Source of the DNA: Flavobacteriaceae bacterium UBA1903
GTDB taxonomy: Bacteria > Bacteroidota > Bacteroidia > Flavobacteriales > Flavobacteriaceae
Direction of reading: 5' to 3'
Assembly (NCBI GenBank): GCA_002337605.1
Contig: DDGL01000012.1
Span: forward strand, 62,001-126,000
Length of the DNA: 64,000 nucleotides
A program made the translations under genes and the position numbers. Below the pieces are notes generated by a model. That model was not told the DNA's origin. It saw only the letters and a list, made by a program, of their open reading frames with translations, and ran no database searches. This document shows positions 7,507 to 14,471 of the stretch, one piece after another; within the stretch, counting starts at the first letter, position 1; each line of letters starts with the position of its first letter.

Positions 7507-9915
7507 TTAGTTTCTAAGTGGCTTCCCTTTCTGTATCATATGCTGTAAACGTTCCAAAGTCTTGCGTTCTCCTGTTAAACTTAGGAAAGCTTCCCTTTCA
7601 AGGTCTAGCAAGTATTGCTCGCTTACTTCCGTTGGTTCGCTTAAGTCACCTCCCGCCATTACATAGGCTAGTTTGTCTGCTATTTTCTGGTCGTGTTCAC
7701 TAATGTACTTACTGGCTTGCATGCTGTCTGTTCCTACGTAGAACATACCCAATGCTTGCTTCCCTAGTACTTTTACATCGGTTCGCATTGGGGGTTTTGT
7801 GTAGCCCATATCTGCCATTTGTCTCGCTACAGCTTTTGCCGTGGCTAGTTGTCTGGCAGTATTTACTACTACAATATCTTTTCCGTGTTTTAGTATGTCC
7901 AGATCGTATGCTTCGTGTGCCGAGGTAGATACTTTTGCCATGGCTACCGTTAAGAAATGCTGTCTTAACCTGTTCAATTCTACATCATCTTTTTTAAAGG
8001 TATCACCCGCTCTTAGCGCCATTTCTTTAGAACCTCCACCGCCAGGAATTACTCCAACGCCAAATTCAACCAAACCAATATAACTCTCGGCTGCAGCTAC
8101 TACGCGATCTGCGTGTAATGTTAGTTCGCAACCACCTCCTAAGGTCATTCCGTGGGGAGCCATTACGGTTGGAATTGAAGAATACCGCAGTCGCATTACC
8201 GTATCCTGGAAATATTTTACAGCAGCATTCAATTCGTCATATTCCTGTTCTGCAGCCATCATAAAGATCATTCCGATGTTGGCGCCTACTGAAAAGTTTT
8301 GTCCCTGGTTTCCTATTACTAATCCGTCGTACTTTTCTTCGGCCAGGTCTATTGCTTTGTTAATTCCTGAAAGCACATCGCCACCAATGCTGTTCATCTT
8401 ACTTCGGAACTCTACATTTAAGATTCCGTCACCCAGATCTTGTACTGAAACGCCACTATTACTGAAAACTTCTTTGTTCTCACGAATGTTATCCAAAATG
8501 ATAAAGGCGTCCTGTCCCGGTACTTTTTTGTGAGACTTTGAAGGAATATCATAGAAATAGGTATTACCTTCATTTACACTGTAGAATGAACTTACTCCTG
8601 CATCCAGCATTTCCTGAACCCATTCGTCTACTTCTTTTCCAGCTTCTTTAATAAGCTCCAGTCCTTTTTCAACACCCACAGCATCCCAGATCTCAAACGG
8701 GCCGTGTTGCCAGCCAAAACCAGCTTTCATAGCATCGTCGATCTTGTACAACTCGTCGGTTATTTCTGGAATTCTATGCGAAACGTATGCGAACATTGCT
8801 CCAAAGTTTCTACGGTAAAACTCACCTGCTTTGTCTTTTCCTTTTATAAGGATAGGGAAGCGGTCTGCTACATTATCAACAGACTTAGTCAACTCCAGCG
8901 TGGCAAATTTTGCTTTTTTAGCCGAACGGTATTCCAACGAATCCAGGTCGAGTCCCAGGATTTCAGTTTTGCCATCGGCATCCTTAGTTTTTTTGTAGAA
9001 TCCTTGTCCGCTCTTACTTCCCAACCATTTGTTGTCCATCATTGTTTGGATAAACTCTGGAAGTTTGAACATTTCGTGCTCTTCGTCGTCTGGTACGTTG
9101 TCGTAAATACCGTTGGCAACGTGTACCAAAGTGTCCAGTCCAACTACATCTACCGTACGGAAGGTGGCCGATTTTGGACGTCCAATTACAGGTCCTGTTA
9201 ATTTATCTACTTCTTCCACGGTCAGCCCCATGTCTTTTACCAGATGGAACATGGCTTGAATGCCGTAGATTCCAATTCGGTTTCCAATAAAGGCCGGGGT
9301 GTCTTTTGCTATTACGGTTGTTTTTCCGAGAAACTTTTCACCGTAACTGTTTAAGAATTCTAAGATCTCAGGATCTGTTTTTGGTCCTGGGATGATCTCG
9401 AATAATTTTAAGTAGCGTGGTGGGTTAAAAAAGTGTGTTCCACAGAAGTGCTTCTGGAAATCTTCACTTCGGCCTTCGCTCATGAACTTAATAGGAATAC
9501 CAGAGGTGTTTGAAGTAATTAAAGTTCCCGGTGTTCTGTGCTTTTCAAGGTTTTCAAATACTTGTTTCTTAATGTCTAAGCGCTCCACAACTACTTCTAT
9601 GATCCAGTCTGCATCTTTTACCTTAGCGATATCATCTTCCAGATTTCCTGTAGTGATACGTTGGGCAAAACTTTCGTGGTAGAGGGGTGCTGGTTTTGAC
9701 TTAATGGAAGACTGCAATGCTTCATTCACCAAACGATTGCGGACTTCTTTATTCTCTAAGGTCAACCCTTTTGCTTTCTCTTTATCGGTAAGTTCTCTTG
9801 GGACAATGTCCAATAAAAGGACTTCTACACCAATATTGGCAAAATGGCACGCAATACCGCTTCCCATAATTCCGGAACCAATGACTGCTACTTTATTTAT
9901 TCTTCTTTTTGACAT
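7507..9915 (-). CDS. fadN: 3-hydroxyacyl-CoA dehydrogenase / enoyl-CoA hydratase fusion (FadN type)
   Basis: 802 residues. It carries out the two middle steps of beta-oxidation: hydration of enoyl-CoA and NAD-dependent oxidation of 3-hydroxyacyl-CoA. The dehydrogenase comes first, with an NAD-binding GSGIMGSG at about residues 13-20 and its C-terminal domain to about residue 420. The crotonase domain follows (about 490-690), with GANIG for the oxyanion hole and GGGCEL...GLVEFGVGVIPGGGG holding the catalytic Glu region. This order is the reverse of E. coli FadB and matches Bacillus FadN (about 790 residues), so I use fadN. It is 60 bp downstream of marR. Confidence 0.93.
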   Translation of the reverse strand: MSKRRINKVAVIGSGIMGSGIACHFANIGVEVLLLDIVPRELTDKEKAKGLTLENKEVRNRLVNEALQSSIKSKPAPLYHESFAQRITTGNLEDDIAKVKDADWIIEVVVERLDIKKQVFENLEKHRTPGTLITSNTSGIPIKFMSEGRSEDFQKHFCGTHFFNPPRYLKLFEIIPGPKTDPEILEFLNSYGEKFLGKTTVIAKDTPAFIGNRIGIYGIQAMFHLVKDMGLTVEEVDKLTGPVIGRPKSATFRTVDVVGLDTLVHVANGIYDNVPDDEEHEMFKLPEFIQTMMDNKWLGSKSGQGFYKKTKDADGKTEILGLDLDSLEYRSAKKAKFATLELTKSVDNVADRFPILIKGKDKAGEFYRRNFGAMFAYVSHRIPEITDELYKIDDAMKAGFGWQHGPFEIWDAVGVEKGLELIKEAGKEVDEWVQEMLDAGVSSFYSVNEGNTYFYDIPSKSHKKVPGQDAFIILDNIRENKEVFSNSGVSVQDLGDGILNVEFRSKMNSIGGDVLSGINKAIDLAEEKYDGLVIGNQGQNFSVGANIGMIFMMAAEQEYDELNAAVKYFQDTVMRLRYSSIPTVMAPHGMTLGGGCELTLHADRVVAAAESYIGLVEFGVGVIPGGGGSKEMALRAGDTFKKDDVELNRLRQHFLTVAMAKVSTSAHEAYDLDILKHGKDIVVVNTARQLATAKAVARQMADMGYTKPPMRTDVKVLGKQALGMFYVGTDSMQASKYISEHDQKIADKLAYVMAGGDLSEPTEVSEQYLLDLEREAFLSLTGERKTLERLQHMIQKGKPLRN

Positions 9916-9975
9916 GTTTTTTCAAGTTATGAGTGAGGAGTTTTAAGTGAGGATTCAAAAGAATATTCTGAACTC

Positions 9976-10425
9976 TCAACTCTGCACTGTAGTTTTGTAA
10001 ATTCTCTTATTATTGATAAGCTCCATAATAGTGTGAGCCACCTTATTAAATGTTTTTAATTCTTCATCTGAAATATTATCCTTCACTGCTTCATCAAACT
10101 GAAGCACGACTCCTTTGGAAAAAGTTCTCATTTCTTTCCCAAAAGGTGTTAAGTGAATAAGCACGCCACGACCATCCTCCGGGTTGGGCTTTCGTTCAAT
10201 AAGTCCTTTTTTTTCCATTGCTTTTAAGGTGCGGGAAAGAGACGTTGCTTCCATTCCCATTTTTGGACCTAAGGCAGTAGAGGGAGTGCCTTCTTCCGGG
10301 TCTATGCTAATTAATGCAAAGCCAGTAGCCATGGTACTGTCTTTACGACCGGCTTCTTCATTGTACATTTTTTGTACCGCCATCCAGGTACTCCTTAATA
10401 TATAATCTATTGTTTTTTCTTTCAT
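9976..10425 (-). CDS. MarR-family transcriptional regulator, likely repressor of the fad operon
   Basis: 149 residues with a winged-helix MarR fold. The recognition region is EATSLSRTLKAMEKKGLIERKPNPEDGRGVLIHLTPFGKEM, about residues 60-100, including the usual Asp-x-Arg-Gly wing. Helical dimerisation segments lie at both ends. As first gene of the operon it probably senses an acyl-CoA or fatty acid and controls fadN-fadA-fadE, but that is inferred from position only. Its ATG directly abuts a palindromic repeat (10426-10508), so the usual leader sequence is replaced by that repeat. Confidence 0.88.
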   Translation of the reverse strand: MKEKTIDYILRSTWMAVQKMYNEEAGRKDSTMATGFALISIDPEEGTPSTALGPKMGMEATSLSRTLKAMEKKGLIERKPNPEDGRGVLIHLTPFGKEMRTFSKGVVLQFDEAVKDNISDEELKTFNKVAHTIMELINNKRIYKTTVQS

Positions 10426-10508
10426 ACTTCGACTCCGCTCAGTATGCCAGCGGAAAAGTTTTTTACGCTTCGCGTTACATTAAACCGCATGCTGTGCGGA
10501 GTCGAAGC
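10426..10508. repeat. Palindromic element pair (CTTCGA...CTCAG family) forming the marR leader
   Basis: The arm ACTTCGACTCCGCTCAGTATGC begins at 10426 with its first 20 bases up to 10445, and ends at 10447. An inverted copy occupies 10487-10508, with about 18 of 22 positions complementary. A 39-bp spacer separates them. The unit starts at the base next to the marR ATG and ends 6 bp short of a likely -7 element (10514-10521). The whole 5' leader of the marR-fad mRNA would therefore be one long hairpin. Confidence 0.8.
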
Positions 10509-10513
10509 CAAGC

Positions 10514-10521
10514 CAAATATA
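10514..10521 (-). promoter_or_regulatory. Probable -7 element of the marR-fadN-fadA-fadE operon (TATATTTG)
   Basis: On the minus strand 10521-10514 reads TATATTTG, a perfect TAnnTTTG. At the 19-bp spacing the -33 position reads TATG, a poor match. The predicted transcript start is near 10508, the edge of the palindromic element. Confidence 0.5.
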
Positions 10522-10710
10522 CAAAAATTTACTATGCGTGCATAATAAATGTGTTTAAATTTTTGTGAGTGGAGGGGGTGTATTTGATTTAGTGTGTTCT
10601 TGCAAACATAATTAGCTGTAGTTACTAAATATTTCTGCTGAAATCGTTGCATTTTATGCCAAGGCGAAGTGTTTTTCAGGACTATAAATTTCCTACTTAA
10701 TTTATTATCA

Positions 10711-10757
10711 TATCTTTAGAGGAACTAACCAACCCGATTTCCACCTTCGTGGGAATT
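10711..10757 (+). promoter_or_regulatory. -7-like element and small hairpin before the DUF6090 gene
   Basis: TATCTTTA at 10711-10718 resembles the -7 consensus. A short hairpin follows at 10739-10757 (TTTCCAC, CTTC loop, GTGGGAA), ending 6 bp before the chosen ATG. Similar hairpins with a CCTTCG loop occur elsewhere in flavobacterial intergenic DNA, from memory. Confidence 0.35.
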
Positions 10758-10763
10758 AATTAT

Positions 10764-11450
10764 ATGATTAAATTCTTCCGTCGCATTCGGCAGCGTCTTG
10801 TTGTTGAAAACAGATTCAGTAAATACCTGCTTTATGCCATTGGCGAAATTGTACTGGTGGTGATTGGTATCCTCATTGCATTACAGATAAATACTTGGAA
10901 TGAGTCCAGAAAACAAGCTACAACTGAAACAGAATTTATAACCAGTTTACAAAACGATTTACAACAAGACAAAGCTTTTATACAGCTTATACTAGAATTT
11001 ACAGAACCGAGAATAGAGGTTTATAAAATCTTAAATAGTGACTTACAAAACCTGTATCGTGATGACAGAAGTTCTTTAGATTCCATCTTTAAAATTTATT
11101 TTAAAAGTCAGCGAACATTTTACCCTATTTCCGGCTCTTACGAATCGGCTATATCAGGAAATCAAATTACTGTATTTCGTAATAAAGAATTAGTTCAGAA
11201 AGTAATCAAATTATATAATTCCACCTATGATAGATTGATTGATAACGGTCAGATTTTGGACGAAAGATGGGCTTTTTTAAGTGAAAAATATAGCTATGAA
11301 AGAAGAACAGGACACTTTCGCGACATGAAACCGGAACAATTGACTGAATTTCTAGATGACTTATATCACCATTATATACAAATGGAATGGTATGTAAATC
11401 AGTTAAGGTTTGCTGTGGCTGAAATTGATACCATTATTACTGAAAAATAA
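10764..11450 (+). CDS. DUF6090 family membrane-anchored protein
   Basis: 228 residues from the ATG at 10764. An in-frame GTG at 10749 would add five residues, but family members start with MIKFFR, so the ATG is preferred. The N-terminus is the DUF6090 hallmark: a basic FFRRIRQRLVVENRFSKYL stretch, one membrane helix (about residues 22-42, YAIGEIVLVVIGILIALQI) and then NTWNESRK. The rest (about 45-228) is a helical domain predicted outside the membrane. The molecular function of the family is unknown. It stands alone, divergent from marR across the palindromic repeat region. Confidence 0.85.
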   Translation: MIKFFRRIRQRLVVENRFSKYLLYAIGEIVLVVIGILIALQINTWNESRKQATTETEFITSLQNDLQQDKAFIQLILEFTEPRIEVYKILNSDLQNLYRDDRSSLDSIFKIYFKSQRTFYPISGSYESAISGNQITVFRNKELVQKVIKLYNSTYDRLIDNGQILDERWAFLSEKYSYERRTGHFRDMKPEQLTEFLDDLYHHYIQMEWYVNQLRFAVAEIDTIITEK

Positions 11451-11497
11451 AAAAAAGCACAACACCAGATATACTGTCTAAAACTCTTTTGCTACAG

Positions 11498-12478
11498 CTA
11501 TTTTAAACTACTCACCAACACATTCCAATTAGTCTCAAAGTCTTTATTAAAGCGTACTTTTTTACCGATCTGGTTTATATTGTCCAGCCACTTTTTTTGA
11601 GAAGGACTTAAGTAGCTTTCAGCAGATTTCCTGTTGCCCAGGGCACTATTAATTTTGGTGCGCTGTAAGCGGGTAAGTGGGATGTATTTGTAGTTGGAGT
11701 GCTGTAAGTAATAATCTTCATCTTTACTGGAGGCGCGGTAGCTGTTGTCTTGTTGAATTGGTGACATTTTGTTTTGTTGGGCAAAACTGGTTAAGGTTTT
11801 ATCGCTTACGATTTCTGTATTGTAGGTTACTTTTACTACCTCTCGCCCGTTCATAAAACCGGCTTCGGTGTTTAATACACCTTCATTACTTCCCAACTGT
11901 TTTTCACCCGTCCAGAAACAATACATACTGTAATAAGTTTCCCGGGTAGCACCATATTTATTTCCTTTTAATTCCTGTCCTAACAGCGTAAGGTATTTTG
12001 GGATTTCCTTACCTTCTTTTTGTAATACCTCTGTAATAGCATTATATACAGCTAGGGCAGAGTAATCGCCTGCAATACGGTTGGTAAGGTTGTTACCTGC
12101 ATTGTCTACAATACGTACTACGGGGTTGTTCCAGGTAGGTTCGTTATATTTTTGAAGAACTTGTTTGTCCTTTCCGCCTTTGTTATTAAAAATAGCGAGG
12201 GGGATAAATTCGTTCTCAATGACTTCTACCAAGAGCGGATTGCTCATTACATTATGTCCATAAGTACGGCAGGTCATACAACCAGGTACTTCCTGAAACA
12301 AAATAAATACGGGTTTGTTCTCTTTTGCTGAAAGCAACACAGCCTGATCATAATCTCTATACCAGGCTACTTTTCCCAATTCTTCATCTTGATTTTTTGG
12401 GTTGGTCTTTTGTTGTGCATTCATTGAAAATAGTAGAGTGCAAAGGAACGCAGTAGTTATATATTTTATAGATTTCAT
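11498..12478 (-). CDS. Exported thioredoxin-fold protein fused to an MsrA-like segment
   Basis: 326 residues with a signal peptide (about 1-21, ending SMNAQ). Residues about 33-150 are a thioredoxin-like domain with a VPGCMTC active site (Cys67, Cys70) and an NNPVVRIVD strand. Residues about 178-235 resemble peptide-methionine sulfoxide reductase A: YCFWTGEKQLGSNEGVLNTE with Cys187 at the place of the MsrA nucleophile in GCFWG, then AGFMNGREVVKVTYN. The C-terminal 90 residues are helical. A thiol-disulfide or methionine-sulfoxide repair role in the periplasm is inferred. It is a single-gene unit, convergent with DUF6090. Confidence 0.75.
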   Translation of the reverse strand: MKSIKYITTAFLCTLLFSMNAQQKTNPKNQDEELGKVAWYRDYDQAVLLSAKENKPVFILFQEVPGCMTCRTYGHNVMSNPLLVEVIENEFIPLAIFNNKGGKDKQVLQKYNEPTWNNPVVRIVDNAGNNLTNRIAGDYSALAVYNAITEVLQKEGKEIPKYLTLLGQELKGNKYGATRETYYSMYCFWTGEKQLGSNEGVLNTEAGFMNGREVVKVTYNTEIVSDKTLTSFAQQNKMSPIQQDNSYRASSKDEDYYLQHSNYKYIPLTRLQRTKINSALGNRKSAESYLSPSQKKWLDNINQIGKKVRFNKDFETNWNVLVSSLK

Positions 12479-12532
12479 AGGGATCTGCTTTTTGGCGTAG
12501 TCGGGGAAGCACTCAATATCTTACAAGAGCGT

Positions 12533-12562
12533 ATAAAAAAAGGAGCCTTTTTGAAGCTCCTT
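12533..12562 (-). terminator. Intrinsic terminator after the acyl-CoA ligase
   Basis: AAGGAGC (12540-12546) pairs with GCTCCTT (12556-12562). On the minus strand the stem runs into a T tract (plus A run 12535-12541), 22 bp past the ligase stop. A plus-strand T tract (TTGTTTTTT) also follows, so it could act in both directions. Confidence 0.8.
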
Positions 12563-12583
12563 GTTTTTTAAAAATGCGATGGA

Positions 12584-14362
12584 TTATCTTCCGTACAATC
12601 CTTCGTATAGGTCTTTGTACATTTCTTTAATCACTTTTCGTTTAGCTTTCATAGTAGGGGTAAGTTGCCCACCTTCTATGGTCCAGGTGTCTGGTGTTAA
12701 GGCAAAGGTTTTCACTTTTTCCCATTTACCGAAACGCTCATTATGCTTATCAACTTCTTTTTGAATTCGTGCAATGAGTTTTTCGTTTGTAGCTGCTTCT
12801 TTTGGGTTTTCTGAAATGCTATGCCCTTTTTTCTTACTCCAGTCTGCTATCCATTCCCAATTGGGTTGAATGAGCGCTGCAGGCATTTTTTCACCTTCTC
12901 CCACTACAAGAATTTGCTCTATGAAATTGGATTGTTTCATGGCATTTTCTATAAGTTGAGGGGCTACATATTTACCACCGCTGGTTTTGAACATCGATTT
13001 TTTACGATCGGTTATTTTTAAGAATCCATCGCTGTCTATTTCACCAATATCGCCTGTATGGAAATAACCATTTTTCAGGACTTCGTCGGTTTGTTCCTGG
13101 TCTTTGTAGTAGCCTTGCATTACTTGTGGTCCTTTGATAAGGATTTCGCCATCTTCGGCTATTTTTACCTCGGTATCTGGGAGTGGCTTCCCAACAGTTC
13201 CAATTTTAAATCCGTTGTTACGCATATCGTTTACCGAAACTACGGGCGATGTTTCTGTTAGACCATAGCCCTCCATAACAGGGCATCCGGCAGCGTTAAA
13301 CACCCGCGCCAGTCTTGGTTGTAAAGCAGCACTTCCGGAGGCAATTGCCTTTAAGTTTCCGCCAAGGGCTTCCTGCCATTTGCTGAAGATAAGCTTACGT
13401 GCAATACCTAATTTTGTTTCATACCACCAACCGTTTTGTCCGTAGGGTTCCCATTTTAGTCCAAGCTCAACTGCCCAGAAAAACAATTTTTTCTTTGCCC
13501 CGGTGAGGTCAGTTCCTTTAGCGATGATTTTATCATACACTTTTTCCAGCAGACGCGGTACCGCTGTCATTACTTCGGGGTGTACTTCTTTTAGGTTATC
13601 GCTTATGGTTTCTAAACTTTCAGCAAAATGAATGCTTACACCACAATACTGGTACATATATAGTAACATTCGCTCATAAATATGGCATACAGGCAGAAAG
13701 CTCAACGCTTTACTTTTCCCCATTTCAATAGGGAGACGGCCTTCACTGTGTTTAGCATTGCTGGCAATATTTTTATGGCTCAACATCACACCTTTAGGTC
13801 TTCCTGTAGTTCCTGAAGTATATATTAAGGTGGCAAGATCGTCTTCATTGATGGCCTCTTTGCGCTTATCTACTTCTTCCTGGAGATTCTTATTTTCATC
13901 TCCCAATGCAATTACTTCCATCCAGTTTGGACAGCTGTCTATGGTGTCAAAACAATACACTCCTTTGAGGGAAGGTACGTTTTGTTTGATCTTGTTGATC
14001 TTCTCCAGTACTTCAATACAGGAAACAAATACGTATGAAGATTCTGAATGATTTAAAACATACTCATAGTCTTCTTCTGAAATGGTCGGATAAATAGGTA
14101 CATCTTGTGCTCCAGTTTGCAAAATACCTATATCGCAAATGTTCCACTCGGTACGATTGGTCATGGAGATAATGGCAACTTTATCGTTGGGTTTAACACC
14201 TAGCTTTATTAGTCCGCGACTAATGGCGTTTGCTTTATCTATATATTCCTGGGTTGAGGTTTTTATCCACTCTCCATTTACTTTGCTCACTAAGGCACCT
14301 TCTTGTGGGTATTTAGCGAGTTGATAATACGGAAAGTCGAAAAGTCTTTTAGGATCGGTCAT
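12584..14362 (-). CDS. Long-chain fatty acid-CoA ligase (AMP-forming)
   Basis: 592 residues. Activates fatty acids to acyl-CoA through an acyl-adenylate, feeding the nearby fad operon or lipid synthesis. The ANL-family P-loop is YTSGTTGRPKG at residues 181-191. GYGLTETSP is the acyl-AMP motif, and YFHTGDIGEIDSDGFLKITDRKK carries the conserved Asp and hinge. The C-terminal domain has the KTSGGKYVAP region. The length and motifs fit the FadD15-like group, which is about 600 residues. It is a single-gene unit with terminators on both sides and is separate from the fad operon. Confidence 0.93.
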   Translation of the reverse strand: MTDPKRLFDFPYYQLAKYPQEGALVSKVNGEWIKTSTQEYIDKANAISRGLIKLGVKPNDKVAIISMTNRTEWNICDIGILQTGAQDVPIYPTISEEDYEYVLNHSESSYVFVSCIEVLEKINKIKQNVPSLKGVYCFDTIDSCPNWMEVIALGDENKNLQEEVDKRKEAINEDDLATLIYTSGTTGRPKGVMLSHKNIASNAKHSEGRLPIEMGKSKALSFLPVCHIYERMLLYMYQYCGVSIHFAESLETISDNLKEVHPEVMTAVPRLLEKVYDKIIAKGTDLTGAKKKLFFWAVELGLKWEPYGQNGWWYETKLGIARKLIFSKWQEALGGNLKAIASGSAALQPRLARVFNAAGCPVMEGYGLTETSPVVSVNDMRNNGFKIGTVGKPLPDTEVKIAEDGEILIKGPQVMQGYYKDQEQTDEVLKNGYFHTGDIGEIDSDGFLKITDRKKSMFKTSGGKYVAPQLIENAMKQSNFIEQILVVGEGEKMPAALIQPNWEWIADWSKKKGHSISENPKEAATNEKLIARIQKEVDKHNERFGKWEKVKTFALTPDTWTIEGGQLTPTMKAKRKVIKEMYKDLYEGLYGR

Positions 14363-14416
14363 AGGTACTTTTATTGTAGGTATGCAAAATAGGGAAAATT
14401 ATTTAGTTTTTACTAT

Positions 14417-14444
14417 AAAAAAAAGAGCTCCATTTAGAGCTCTT
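14417..14444 (-). terminator. Intrinsic terminator after the M14 carboxypeptidase
   Basis: AAGAGCTC (14423-14430) and GAGCTCTT (14437-14444) form a perfect 8-bp stem with a 6-base loop. On the minus strand a run of T follows (plus A run 14417-14424). It lies 27 bp past the peptidase stop. Confidence 0.85.
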
Positions 14445-14471
14445 TTCTTAAAATCTGTTTTTGCCTGTTCT

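Noticed and set aside
8704..9201. 165-codon plus-strand frame inside fadN
   Set aside because: It is antisense to a well-conserved enzyme domain and shows a low-complexity, Cys/Phe-rich sequence typical of shadow frames.
10422..10652. 76-codon open frame on the minus strand upstream of marR
   Set aside because: It overlaps the palindromic element and the likely promoter, has no family features, and its reading frame is explained by the repeat.
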